Shown here: one piece after another, positions 1 through 8,281 of the stretch
Position numbering within the stretch: the first letter of the stretch is position 1
How the letters are laid out: each line of letters starts with the position of its first letter
Assembly: GCA_050257855.1 (NCBI GenBank)
Contig: JBLMXQ010000090.1
Location: forward strand, 1-64,000
Length of the DNA stretch: 64,000 nt
Source: JBLMXQ01 sp050257855
GTDB lineage: Bacteria > Acidobacteriota > Vicinamibacteria > Vicinamibacterales > CAVVIG01
Reading direction: 5' to 3'
Notes under the pieces: generated by a model
Told to the model about the DNA's origin: nothing
Seen by the model: only the letters and a program-made list of their open reading frames with translations
The model's database searches: none
Program-made: the position numbers and the translations under genes

Positions 1-89
1 CGGCCTCCGGACGGATTCCGGCCGCCGCCACGCGATTCGTCGACCTCCGTCCGGCTTCGACCGGACGCCAACCGTGACGACCTGAGACG
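1..89. other. Window edge, no gene assigned
   Basis: The 89 bases before argD hold the tail of something cut by the window edge. Two forward frames stay open and close with TGA near 73-85, but neither short tail resembles a recognisable C-terminus such as that of ArgB or ArgC. An upstream arginine gene would be expected from the context but cannot be shown. Confidence 0.3.
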
Positions 90-1292
90 ATGGCCACGCC
101 AACGGAAATCCAGGCGCGCGAAGCGCGCCACGTCCTGCAGACGTACCGGCGTTTTCCGGTGACGTTCGTCCGCGGTCAGGGCGTGCGGCTCTTCGACACC
201 GAGGGGCGCGAGTACCTGGACCTGCTCTCGGGGATCGGCGTCGCCTCGCTCGGCCACGCGCATCCGGGGCTGGCGCGCGCAATCGCCGAGCAGGCCTCGA
301 CGCTGCTCCACACGTCGAACCTGTTCTATCACCCGCTCCAGGGCCAGCTCGCCGAGGAGCTCGCGGTCCTCTCGGGCCTGCCGCGGGCGTTCTTCTGCAA
401 CAGCGGCACGGAGGCGGTCGAGGCGTGCCTCAAGTTCGCGCGCCGCTACTGGTATACGCAGGGCGCCCCGCGCGCCGAGTTCGTCGCGCTCGACGAATCG
501 TTTCACGGCCGCACGTTCGGATCGCTGTCGGTCACGTCGGACGAACACTACCGCGCGCCGTTCGAGCCGCTGCTGCCCGCGGTGCGCTTCGTCCCGGCGA
601 ACGATCCGGCGGCGCTGCTGAGGGCCGTCTCGGACCGGACGGCGGCAATCATCGCCGAGCCGATTCAGGGCGAGGGCGGCATCCGCCCGCTCACGCCTGC
701 GTTCGCGGCGGCGCTGGGCGAGGCGTCGGCGAAGACCGGCGCGCTCCTCATCGCCGACGAAGTGCAGTGCGGGCTCGGCCGCACCGGCGAGCCGTTCCAT
801 TTCGCGGCGCTCGGGCTGAAACCGCATCTCGTGTCGATTGGCAAGGCGCTCGGCGGCGGCGTCCCGATCGGAGCTGCCCTGGTCAGCGATGACGTGGCAC
901 GCACGATTGCCTTCGGCGACCACGGCACGACGTACGGCGGGAATCTGCTGGCGTGCCGCGCCGGGCTCTGCGTCCTTCAGGAGCTGGTCGGCGGCGGACT
1001 GCTCGCGCAGGTCGGCCGGGTCGGCCGCCACGTCGAGCGGCAGCTTCGCGCCATCGCGGCCGCCCGGCCGATCGTGAAGGAGATTCGCGGCCGCGGCCTG
1101 ATGTGGGGACTCGAACTCACCTGCGACGCGACGCCGGTGGTCACCGCGGGGCTCGAGCGCGGCGTCATCGTCAACCGCACGTCGGAGACCGTCGTCCGGC
1201 TGCTGCCGCCGCTCGTGCTGACGGAAGCCGACGCGGACGCGGCGCTCGATCGCCTCGACGCGGCGCTCGGCGCCGTGGAACGGGCGTCATGA
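90..1292 (+). CDS. argD: Acetylornithine aminotransferase ArgD
   Basis: Class III PLP-dependent aminotransferase of 400 residues, the usual size for ArgD. It transfers an amino group from glutamate to N-acetylglutamate semialdehyde, giving N-acetylornithine in cytosolic arginine synthesis. The PLP phosphate-binding motif CNSGTE lies at residues 103-108, the DEVQCGLGRTG segment follows in mid-protein, and the Schiff-base lysine is K252 in IGKALGGG. The start ATG follows no strong ribosome site, but the N-terminus matches the family. The stop codon overlaps the ATG of the following acetyltransferase (ATGA), and argJ and argF come next, so the genes are probably cotranscribed. A role in lysine synthesis (DapC) is a known side activity of the family; the context favours arginine. 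Confidence 0.93.
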   Translation: MATPTEIQAREARHVLQTYRRFPVTFVRGQGVRLFDTEGREYLDLLSGIGVASLGHAHPGLARAIAEQASTLLHTSNLFYHPLQGQLAEELAVLSGLPRAFFCNSGTEAVEACLKFARRYWYTQGAPRAEFVALDESFHGRTFGSLSVTSDEHYRAPFEPLLPAVRFVPANDPAALLRAVSDRTAAIIAEPIQGEGGIRPLTPAFAAALGEASAKTGALLIADEVQCGLGRTGEPFHFAALGLKPHLVSIGKALGGGVPIGAALVSDDVARTIAFGDHGTTYGGNLLACRAGLCVLQELVGGGLLAQVGRVGRHVERQLRAIAAARPIVKEIRGRGLMWGLELTCDATPVVTAGLERGVIVNRTSETVVRLLPPLVLTEADADAALDRLDAALGAVERAS

Positions 1293-1822
1293 GGCGCGCG
1301 AGGCTCACGCTGCGGACGGCCGAACCGTCCGAGGCGGCAACGCTGCATGCGCTCATCGACACGAACCGGCAGGAGGGCCACCTGCTGCCGCGCGCCATCG
1401 GCGAGCTCCACGCCCACGCGCTGCGCTTCGTGGTGGCGGTCCGGCGGCGGCAACTCGTCGGCTGCGCCGAGCTCGCGCCGCTCAGCCCGACGGTGGCCGA
1501 GGTCCGGTCGCTGGCCGTCGACCGGCGGGCCCGCGGCGCCGGCGTCGGGACGGAGATCGTCGCCGAGCTGCGGCGCCGCGCGCGGCGCGAAGGCTTCGAC
1601 ACGCTCTGCGCCTTCACCCACGCGCCCGGCTATTTCATCCATCTCGGCTTCTCCATCGTCCCGCACCTGTGGCTGCCCGAGAAGGTGCACACCGACTGCG
1701 TGAAGTGCCCGCTGTTCCGCCAGTGCGGCCAGTACGCCATGGTGCTGCCGCTCGACGAGGTGCGCGAGCGGGCGCCGGACGTGCAGGCGCCGGCGGCGCA
1801 GCCATCGGCGAGGTACGCCTGA
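1289..1822 (+). CDS. argA: Short N-acetylglutamate synthase-type GNAT acetyltransferase
   Basis: A single-domain GNAT protein of 177 residues. The acetyl-CoA binding loop RARGAGVG is at about residues 80-87. The C-terminal segment LPEKVHTDCVKCPLFRQCGQ, with its Cys pattern, is the signature of short ArgA-type N-acetylglutamate synthases rather than of ribosomal GNATs. It would acetylate glutamate, the first step of arginine synthesis. It lacks the amino-acid-kinase domain of the classical enzyme, so arginine feedback through that domain is not possible. It overlaps argD by 4 bases and lies one base before argJ, and ArgJ may supply the same acetylglutamate by recycling. The family call is firm; the exact substrate is inferred from motif and operon. 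Confidence 0.82.
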   Translation: MRRARLTLRTAEPSEAATLHALIDTNRQEGHLLPRAIGELHAHALRFVVAVRRRQLVGCAELAPLSPTVAEVRSLAVDRRARGAGVGTEIVAELRRRARREGFDTLCAFTHAPGYFIHLGFSIVPHLWLPEKVHTDCVKCPLFRQCGQYAMVLPLDEVRERAPDVQAPAAQPSARYA

Positions 1823-1823
1823 C

Positions 1824-3014
1824 GTGGGAAGCGGCGTGACGAGCGCCCGCGGGTTCCGGGCCTCCGGCCTCAGCGCCGGAATCAAGGCGAACGGGAGCCC
1901 GGACCTGGCCCTGCTGGTGTCCGACCCGCCGGCCAGCGCCGCCGCCGTCTTCACCACGAACCGCGCGCAGGCGGCGCCGGTGCTCGTCTCGCGCGAGCAC
2001 CTGGCTCAATCGAGCGGCCGCATCCGCGCCATCGTGACGAACAGCGGCTGCGCCAACTCGTGCACCGGCGAGGACGGCGTGCGCGCCGCGCGGGAGATGG
2101 CCGACGCGACCGCCAGGCAGCTCGGGTGCGCCGCCGAGGAGGTGCTCGTCGCGTCGACCGGCGTCATCGGCGTCGCGCTCCCGATCGACAAGGTTCGCGC
2201 CGCGATCCCGGCCGCCGTGCTGGCGCTCGGCGAGGACGGCGGCGCCGCGGCCGCGCGCGCCATCATGACGACCGATCCGTTTCCGAAGGAAGCGTCGGCG
2301 CGGACGTCGATCGCCGGACGGGACGTCACGGTCGGGGGGATGGCCAAGGGCTCGGGGATGATCGAGCCGATGATGGCCACGATGCTCGGCTTCGTGACCA
2401 CGGATGCGGCGCTGCCGCACGCTCTGCTCGATCGCGCGCTGCGGCAGGTCGTGCAGGACACGTTCAACGCGATCACGGTCGACGGCGAGTGCTCGACCAA
2501 CGACTGCGTGATGCTGCTGGCCAACGGCGCCAGCGGCGTCGCAATCGACGAGGCGGGCTACGACGCGTTCGTCGCCCTGCTCTACGCGGTCTGCCTGGAG
2601 CTGGCGCTCGGCATCGTTCGCGGCGGCGAGGGCGCAACGAAGCTCGTGAAGGTGACCGTGACCGGCGCGGCGTCCCGCGACGACGCGCGGCGCGCCGCGA
2701 AAGCGATCGCCAACTCGCCGCTCGTCAAGACGGCCATTCACGGCGGCGACCCGAACTGGGGGCGGCTCGTCGCGGTCGCGGGCCGGGCCGGCGTCGACTT
2801 CGATCTCGCACGGGCAGGCGTCACGATCGGCAGCACCGTTCTGTTCGAGAACGGGCGGCCGTACGACGAGAACGCGCCAGCGGCGGCCGAGCACCTCAAG
2901 CGTACCGACGTCTCGGTCAGCGTCCATCTCGGCGCCGGCCGCGACACGTCCACGGTGTGGACATGCGATTTGAGCGCCGAGTACGTGCGCATCAATGCCG
3001 ACTACCGCACCTGA
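1824..3014 (+). CDS. argJ: Bifunctional ornithine acetyltransferase/N-acetylglutamate synthase ArgJ
   Basis: ArgJ of 396 residues. It moves the acetyl group from N-acetylornithine to glutamate, and in bifunctional forms also uses acetyl-CoA. The self-cleavage and nucleophile motif reads GMIEPMMATMLGF, with T186 as the expected autocatalytic threonine; the usual Asn or Asp before MAT is Met here. The Gly-rich GGDPNWGR segment near the C-terminus is also typical. The start is GTG at 1824, one base after the preceding stop; a second in-frame GTG at 1836 is an alternative. With the short argA present, the pathway has both a de novo and a recycling source of acetylglutamate. No argB or argC is in the window. 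Confidence 0.94.
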   Translation: MGSGVTSARGFRASGLSAGIKANGSPDLALLVSDPPASAAAVFTTNRAQAAPVLVSREHLAQSSGRIRAIVTNSGCANSCTGEDGVRAAREMADATARQLGCAAEEVLVASTGVIGVALPIDKVRAAIPAAVLALGEDGGAAAARAIMTTDPFPKEASARTSIAGRDVTVGGMAKGSGMIEPMMATMLGFVTTDAALPHALLDRALRQVVQDTFNAITVDGECSTNDCVMLLANGASGVAIDEAGYDAFVALLYAVCLELALGIVRGGEGATKLVKVTVTGAASRDDARRAAKAIANSPLVKTAIHGGDPNWGRLVAVAGRAGVDFDLARAGVTIGSTVLFENGRPYDENAPAAAEHLKRTDVSVSVHLGAGRDTSTVWTCDLSAEYVRINADYRT

Positions 3015-3045
3015 CGGTGCTCGAAGGCCACAAAGGGGCATCCGC

Positions 3046-4017
3046 ATGCCATCAGCAGCAGCATCCGCCGCCGTCGCGCGGCGCAAGGACTTCCTCTCCG
3101 TCCTCGACTTCGAGGCCGCGGATCTCGAGCGCTGTCTCGTCCTGGCGGCCCGCGTCAAGGCCGAGCGCCCGCAGGGCCGTCATGCGCCGACCGCCGATGT
3201 GCTCGACGGCCGGCACGTGGCGATGCTGTTCGACAAGCCATCGCTGCGGACGCGATCCACGTTCGAGATCGCCATCCGCGAGCTGGGCGGGCACGTCGTC
3301 GCGCTCCAGCCCGACGTCGCCCTCGGCCGGCGCGAGCCGGTCGCGGACGTCGCGCGCAACCTCGAGCGATGGGTCGACGCCGTGATCATCCGCACGTTCT
3401 CGCAGCGGGTCCTGGAGGAGTTCGCCGCCGCCGCCGGGCGGCTGCACGTCGTCAACGCGCTGACCGACGAGGAGCACCCGTGCCAGGCGGTTGCCGATCT
3501 GCTGACGCTGCAGGAACGGCTCGGAGAGCTGCGCGGCCGGACCATCGCGTACGTCGGCGATGGCAACAACGTGGCGGCGTCGCTCGCGCACGCCGCAGCG
3601 ATGGCCGGAATCCACATCCACGTCGCGAGCCCCGAGGGGTACCGGCTTCCGGAGCGCGTCGTGCGGGAGGCCGCCCGCGTCGCGCGGCACGGCGCGCGAC
3701 TGCGCCTGTTCTCCGACCCGTTCGACGCAGTGAGCGGGGCCGACGCCGTCTACACCGATACGTGGACGTCGATGGGCCAGGAAGCGGAAGCCGACGTGCG
3801 CCGTCAGGTGTTCGCGCCGTACCAGGTGAACCGCGCGCTGATGGCCGCCGCCGCGCCCCGCGCCTTGTTCATGCATTGCCTCCCGGCCCACCGCGGCGAG
3901 GAGGTGACGGCCGACGTGTTCGAGTCCGAGCGGTCGGTCGTCTTCGATCAGGCCGAGAACCGGCTCCACGGCCAGAAGGCGCTGCTGCTGATGCTGCTCG
4001 CGGGGCGACGGCCTTGA
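3046..4017 (+). CDS. argF: Ornithine carbamoyltransferase ArgF
   Basis: Ornithine carbamoyltransferase, 323 residues from ATG 3046; an AAGGGG ribosome site about 10 bases upstream supports this start over an earlier ATG that would overlap argJ. It condenses ornithine and carbamoyl phosphate to citrulline in the cytosol. The carbamoyl-phosphate loop is SLRTR (66-70, Leu where many OTCases have Thr), followed by HPCQ (144-147), the DTWTSMGQ ornithine loop, and HCLP (277-280) with the catalytic Cys. It is last in the arginine run and is followed directly by three hairpin repeats. The SLRTR variant also occurs in acetylornithine carbamoyltransferase-like proteins, but argJ upstream would already release free ornithine. 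Confidence 0.92.
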   Translation: MPSAAASAAVARRKDFLSVLDFEAADLERCLVLAARVKAERPQGRHAPTADVLDGRHVAMLFDKPSLRTRSTFEIAIRELGGHVVALQPDVALGRREPVADVARNLERWVDAVIIRTFSQRVLEEFAAAAGRLHVVNALTDEEHPCQAVADLLTLQERLGELRGRTIAYVGDGNNVAASLAHAAAMAGIHIHVASPEGYRLPERVVREAARVARHGARLRLFSDPFDAVSGADAVYTDTWTSMGQEAEADVRRQVFAPYQVNRALMAAAAPRALFMHCLPAHRGEEVTADVFESERSVVFDQAENRLHGQKALLLMLLAGRRP

Positions 4018-4020
4018 GGT

Positions 4021-4124
4021 GCGGGACGGCCTGTAGGCCGTCCCGCTACCGAGTCAACGTCCGGGACGGCCTGAAGGCCGTCCTGCCACCGAGTCAACGT
4101 CCGGGACGGCCTGAAGGCCGTCCC
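4021..4124. repeat. Three tandem palindromic repeats, 40-base period
   Basis: Three hairpin units start at 4023, 4063 and 4103, exactly 40 bases apart. Each has arms GGGACGGCC and GGCCGTCC around a TGTA or TGAA loop, joined by spacers close to GAGTCAACGTCC. The first arm pair extends to GCGGGACGGCC/GGCCGTCCCGC. They lie just past the argF stop and could act as terminator or mRNA-end hairpins, but no T-run follows. Related units occur at 34288, 38977-39171 and 49129-49208. Confidence 0.9.
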
Positions 4125-4161
4125 GCTACCGCGTCAACGAGGCCGCCGGCGACCGAACCGT

Positions 4162-4167
4162 TATAAT
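4162..4167 (+). promoter_or_regulatory. -10 element TATAAT for the acyl-CoA ligase
   Basis: A perfect TATAAT ends 9 bases before the ATG at 4177. No Shine-Dalgarno sequence fits in the gap, so transcription would begin at or next to the start codon, giving a leaderless mRNA. No good -35 hexamer is visible. Confidence 0.55.
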
Positions 4168-4176
4168 CGGCGCGCG

Positions 4177-5880
4177 ATGAGCGTCGACGCGCCCTGGCTC
4201 GCACACTACGACGCCGGCGTTCCGGCCACGCTCGGGCCCTACCCTGACCGCACGCTGCTCGACTACGTGTCCGACGGCGCGCGCGAGCGCCCGGACCATC
4301 CGGCGCTGCTGTTCAAGGGCGCGACGGTCACGTACGGCGCGCTCGAGCGGCTGAGCGACGCGTTCGCGGCCGCGCTGGCGAGCCTCGGCGTGAGGCGCGG
4401 CGACCGGGTGGGGCTGCTGCTCCCCAACTGCCCGCAGTTCTTCATCGCCGAGCTCGCCGCCTGGAAACTCGGCGCGATCGCCGCGCCGCTGAACCCGATC
4501 TACACGGAGCACGAGATCGAGGAGCCGCTGCGCGATCACGGCATCGAGACGGTCGTCTCGCTGACCCGTTTCTACGGGCGCGTCAAGCGCGTCCAGCCGC
4601 GCACGCCCGTCCGGCGCGTCATCGCGACGAACATCAAGGAGTACTTCCCGCCGGTGCTCAAGCTGCTCTTCACGCTCGCGCGCGAGCGGCGAGAGGGCGA
4701 CCGGATCACCCTGGCGCCCGGCGATCACGATTTCGCGCACCTGCTGCTCGTCAACAAGGACCGGCGGCCGCCCCGCGAGCCGATTTCGATCGACGACCCC
4801 GCGGTCCTCCTGCTGAGCGGCGGCACGACCGGCACCCCGAAGGGGGTCCTCGGCAGGCACGGCGCGTACACGATGACCGGCCTGCAGATCGTCGCCTGGA
4901 CGACGCCGCTGCTCGGCCGGCTCACGGACACGATCTGCCTCCCGCTCCCGCTGTTCCACGTCTACGCGAACGTCGGCGTACAGGCACTCGCGTTCGTCAC
5001 GCAGAATCCGCTCGCCATCGTGCCGAATCCGCGCGATCTCGACGACCTCGTGGCGACGATCCGGCGCGTCAAACCGTCCTTCTTCACCGGTGTGCCGACG
5101 CTCTTCATCGCGCTGCTCAACCACCGGGCGGTCAGGCGCGGCAAGGTGGATTTCAAGTCGATCAAGATCTGCTTCTCCGGCGCGGCGGCGCTCCTGGCCG
5201 ACACGAAGCAGCGCTTCGAGTCGATCACGGGCGGCCGGCTGGTCGAAGGCTACTCGCTCACCGAGGCGATGATGGCGCTGTGCGTCAACCCGGTGAACGG
5301 GCCGAACAAGATCGGCTCCGTCGGCATGCCGCTGCCCGACGTGTCGGTGCGGATCTTCGACGGCGACGAGGGCGTCCGCGTGCTCGGCACGGGGGAAATC
5401 GGCGAGATCGCCCTCTCCGCGCCGCAGCTGATGATCGGCTTCTGGAACCGTCCCGAGGAGACCGCAGGCGTCCTGCGCGATCACGAAGAACCCGGCGGCA
5501 CGCGGCGCTGGCTGCACACAGGCGACCTCGGCTACCTCGACGAGGACGGCTACGTGTTCATCGTCGACCGCAAGAAGGACCTGATCAAGACGAGCGGCTA
5601 CCAGGTGTGGCCGCGCGAAGTCGAGGAGACGCTCGCCTCCCATCCGGCCGTCGCAGAGGTCGGCGTCGCCGGGGTCGCCGATCCGGTCAAGGGCGAGGCG
5701 GTGCGCGCGTGGGTCGTCCTTCGCTCCGGCCACGCGGCCACGGAGGAGGAACTGCGCGCGTACTGCAAGAAGCAGCTCGCGCCTTACAAAGTCCCGACCC
5801 GAATCGAGTTCCGCACCGAGCTGCCCAAGACGCTCGTCGGCAAGGTGCTGCGCCGGGCGCTGCGCGGCGGCGGCCAGTGA
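4177..5880 (+). CDS. Long-chain fatty acid-CoA ligase family (AMP-binding)
   Basis: ANL-superfamily adenylate-forming enzyme of 567 residues, the usual size for FadD-like ligases. It would activate a carboxylate, probably a fatty acid, with ATP and load it on CoA. The P-loop SGGTTGTPKG lies at 214-223, the YSLTE motif at 359-363, the HTGDLGYLDEDG segment with D450, DRKKDLIK around R465, and the C-terminal catalytic lysine K556 in LVGKVLRR. No transmembrane segment stands out. It overlaps the following gene by one base (TGATG), so the two are probably cotranslated. Chain-length preference cannot be read from the sequence. Confidence 0.88.
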   Translation: MSVDAPWLAHYDAGVPATLGPYPDRTLLDYVSDGARERPDHPALLFKGATVTYGALERLSDAFAAALASLGVRRGDRVGLLLPNCPQFFIAELAAWKLGAIAAPLNPIYTEHEIEEPLRDHGIETVVSLTRFYGRVKRVQPRTPVRRVIATNIKEYFPPVLKLLFTLARERREGDRITLAPGDHDFAHLLLVNKDRRPPREPISIDDPAVLLLSGGTTGTPKGVLGRHGAYTMTGLQIVAWTTPLLGRLTDTICLPLPLFHVYANVGVQALAFVTQNPLAIVPNPRDLDDLVATIRRVKPSFFTGVPTLFIALLNHRAVRRGKVDFKSIKICFSGAAALLADTKQRFESITGGRLVEGYSLTEAMMALCVNPVNGPNKIGSVGMPLPDVSVRIFDGDEGVRVLGTGEIGEIALSAPQLMIGFWNRPEETAGVLRDHEEPGGTRRWLHTGDLGYLDEDGYVFIVDRKKDLIKTSGYQVWPREVEETLASHPAVAEVGVAGVADPVKGEAVRAWVVLRSGHAATEEELRAYCKKQLAPYKVPTRIEFRTELPKTLVGKVLRRALRGGGQ

Positions 5881-6587
5881 TGGCCAGAGTCGCCACCGCG
5901 CTCCTCGCGGCCGCGCTCGTGGCCCTCGCGCCGCGCGCGGGACGCGCCGAAGCGGACAAGTACGACATCTACGCGGTCCGCTTCGCCTCCGCCGGCGGGC
6001 GCCCCGACTTTTTCTGGGTCCTGAAGGGAGCCGACGGCCGCATCGCGCTCGTGGACCCCGGGTACCGCCGCGCACGCCGCATCGATCAGGCGCACGCGCG
6101 CGATTTCGTCGAGCCCTCGACGGCGATGGCACCGCTCCACGTCGCTCCGTCCGACGTGACCGACATCCTGCTCACGCGCGTCGCGCAGAGGGAGGCGGGC
6201 GCCATCGAGCTGTTCCCCGCCGCGCGTGTGTGGGTCCAGAAGACGGCGTACGACTACGCGGTCGGCGACGCCTGGGCCGAGCCGGCGTTGCACGCCGACC
6301 TCGACGCCGGCGCCATCCTCGGCCTCGTGCGGCGCAACACGGCCGGCCTGCTGACACTCGTCGACGGCGACGACGACGCGTCGATCTCGGGAATCGAGTT
6401 CCACGTCGGGCGCGGCACCGGGTGCCGCTGCCAGTACCTCGTCGTGCAGTCGCACGGCGGGCGATTCGTCCTGGCGGGCAGCCGCGCGGACGTGATGCCC
6501 GCGATGCCGGACGTCGTCGTCGAGGACGACCCGGCCGTCTTCGAGCGGTTCACGCGGATTACCGACCGGATTGTCCGCGTCGAGTGA
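5880..6587 (+). CDS. Metallo-beta-lactamase-fold protein lacking the metal-binding motif
   Basis: A 235-residue exported protein with a signal peptide ending near ARA (about residue 24). The body follows the layout of AHL-lactonase-like metallo-beta-lactamases: a LVDPGY strand, a DILLT strand, then IELFPAARVWVQK. Where the family has the zinc motif HxHxDH, this protein reads TRVAQRE (99-105). The later His in the GHTPG region is replaced (GTGCRCQYL), and the Asp of the LAGD strand is Ser (LAGS). All main zinc ligands therefore appear lost, so it is probably not a hydrolase of the usual kind and may be a binding protein. Its start overlaps the ligase stop, and its last 29 bases overlap the convergent acetamidase. 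Confidence 0.7.
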   Translation: MARVATALLAAALVALAPRAGRAEADKYDIYAVRFASAGGRPDFFWVLKGADGRIALVDPGYRRARRIDQAHARDFVEPSTAMAPLHVAPSDVTDILLTRVAQREAGAIELFPAARVWVQKTAYDYAVGDAWAEPALHADLDAGAILGLVRRNTAGLLTLVDGDDDASISGIEFHVGRGTGCRCQYLVVQSHGGRFVLAGSRADVMPAMPDVVVEDDPAVFERFTRITDRIVRVE

Positions 6588-7620
6588 AGATCGCCTTCGG
6601 CATCCGGACGTGCACGCCCATCGGGCCGTCCACGAGCTGCGTGATGGCCAGGTTGCCGGCGACGCTCGTCAGCATGTAGGCGTCCTCGCGCGACAGGTGC
6701 TTCGTCGTGGCGAGGAAGTCGATCATCTCGCGCGTCGCGATGCGCGTGGCCTCCGTCAGGTCCTTGTCGATTCCCATCGTGATGTAGTCGGTCGGCGTCT
6801 CCGCCCGCGGCCACGTCAGGTGCATGTCCTTGCGGACGACGAACTGGAAGGTGCCGACGAGCGAAGTCTCGAGCGCGGTGATGTCCACTTCGCCGTCGCC
6901 CTGGGCGGCATGGCCGTCGCCCACTTCGAACAGTGCGCCGGGCACGTTGACCGGGATGTAGAGAGTCGACCCAACCACCAGATCCTTGTTGTCGAGATTG
7001 CCCGCGTGCCTGCCGGGCGGGGCGCTGCTGACACGCCCGGCCGAGGGCGGCGGCGCCACGCCCATGCTGCCAAAGAACGGATGCAACGGTATCTCGATGC
7101 CGTCGCCGAAATGCGCGACCATCCGCCCGGCGTCGAGCGGCACGATCTTCATCCGGCCTTCCTTGAAGTCCTGCGGCAGGAAGCCGCTCCGCGTCCCGAA
7201 CGCGTTGTAGGCGTACGGAATCGCGAGATCGATGGCCTTGATGCGAACCTCGAGGACGTCTCCCGGCTCGGCGCCGTCGACGTAGATCGGTCCGGTCAGA
7301 ATGTGTCCGCCCGGCCCCTTGTCCGTCACCTGCTCGACGATCGAACCGAGCGCCGGCTCGACCTCGCGGGCGGCGACGCCGGCGCCCTCGAGCCGCTTCG
7401 GGGTCGAGGTGATGAGCGTGTGGATGCGGACCGTGTCGCCGGAGTTCACCCGCATCACCGGTCGGGCCGCGGCGTCGTAGTACCCGTACGCCACGGTCTG
7501 CGGCGTCGGCTCGAGTGTCTTCACCGCGGCCGCCTCGCCGCGCTGTCGAGCGGCCGCGAGCACCGATGCTCCGATCGCCGCTGCCGCCACCAGTCCAGCT
7601 GTCGCTCCACGTGTCCTCAT
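6559..7620 (-). CDS. Acetamidase/formamidase family protein, exported
   Basis: A 353-residue FmdA/AmdA family protein. Family members hydrolyse formamide or short amides to ammonia and the acid. Recognisable segments are GGHILTGPIYVDGAEPGDVLEV, with the metal-site Asp and Glu, and GDGHAAQGDGEVDITALE, the second conserved acidic block. Unlike cytosolic formamidases it starts with a hydrophobic N-terminus of about 25 residues, which suggests export. It is convergent with the preceding gene, overlapping its end, and divergent from the cupredoxin at 7790. The substrate is unknown. Confidence 0.85.
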   Translation of the reverse strand: MRTRGATAGLVAAAAIGASVLAAARQRGEAAAVKTLEPTPQTVAYGYYDAAARPVMRVNSGDTVRIHTLITSTPKRLEGAGVAAREVEPALGSIVEQVTDKGPGGHILTGPIYVDGAEPGDVLEVRIKAIDLAIPYAYNAFGTRSGFLPQDFKEGRMKIVPLDAGRMVAHFGDGIEIPLHPFFGSMGVAPPPSAGRVSSAPPGRHAGNLDNKDLVVGSTLYIPVNVPGALFEVGDGHAAQGDGEVDITALETSLVGTFQFVVRKDMHLTWPRAETPTDYITMGIDKDLTEATRIATREMIDFLATTKHLSREDAYMLTSVAGNLAITQLVDGPMGVHVRMPKAIFTRRGQSGR

Positions 7621-7789
7621 GGCCGTCCCTCCGTCGGTCGCGTCCGCGACTTTCCCATCCCGTAACGCCTTACGCCGTGCGCCGTGCGGACGCGGCGCTT
7701 CGAGGCGCTATCCGCCTCAAATCCACCGTTTCACGGCGGCACGGCGCTTGCGATCCACCACACAGCCAACGCTTACTGGAGGATTGTTC

Positions 7790-8173
7790 ATGCGCTTCAC
7801 CGTCCGTACATACACTCTGCTGCTCGCCACCGGTCTGCTCGCATCGGCCGTCGCGTGCGGCGGTTCATCCAACTCGAACCCCACGAGCCCGTCCCCGCCA
7901 GCGTCGTCCGCCGACGTCACGGTCGGCATCGTGGGCGATCGCGCCAGCCAGTCGTACTCGCCCAGCCCGGTCACGATGCGGGTCGGTCAGACGATTGCGT
8001 GGCACAACAACGACAGCATCACGCACACGGCCACGCAGGACGCCGGCACGTTCAACACCGGAAACCTCGCCGCGGGAGCGACGAGCGCGCCGGTGACGAT
8101 GAGCACCGCCGGGACGTTCACGTACCACTGCACGATCCATCCCGGCATGGTCGGCACCGTCACCGTTCAATAA
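7790..8173 (+). CDS. Plastocyanin-like cupredoxin lipoprotein
   Basis: A 127-residue blue-copper protein. The start ATG at 7790 has a strong GGAGGA site at 7778-7783. The N-terminus is a lipoprotein signal with a lipobox ending in Cys (ASAVAC), followed by a Ser/Pro-rich linker. The type 1 copper ligands are all present: the first His in DSITHTATQ, then Cys, His and Met in YHCTIHPGM. It is therefore a likely membrane-tethered periplasmic electron carrier or copper-binding protein. A strong hairpin follows the stop. A second, larger cupredoxin lipoprotein is encoded at 48310. Confidence 0.88.
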   Translation: MRFTVRTYTLLLATGLLASAVACGGSSNSNPTSPSPPASSADVTVGIVGDRASQSYSPSPVTMRVGQTIAWHNNDSITHTATQDAGTFNTGNLAAGATSAPVTMSTAGTFTYHCTIHPGMVGTVTVQ

Positions 8174-8197
8174 CGCGCTCTCGGGATCCTCACGCGA

Positions 8198-8243
8198 GAT
8201 CGGGAGACCAGGAGGACCGACAACCCCTCCTGGTCATCCGATC
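8198..8243. terminator. Bidirectional terminator hairpin between convergent genes
   Basis: Long stem: GATCGG plus GACCAGGAGG (8198-8203 and 8206-8215) pairs with CCTCCTGGTC plus CCGATC (8226-8235 and 8238-8243) across a 10-base loop. Only one G-T pair and one A-A mismatch interrupt the stem. It sits between the cupredoxin and the convergent peptidase and can serve both strands. Confidence 0.7.
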
Positions 8244-8281
8244 TTCCGTTCGAGTCTCCGGACCTCCCGGGCGCCCGTGAG

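Noticed and set aside
4021..4124. Three evenly spaced repeats resembling a small CRISPR array
   Set aside because: Spacers are themselves alike (GAGTCAACGTCC) and only about 18 bases, the repeat is a tight palindrome, and no cas gene is present; these are hairpin repeats.
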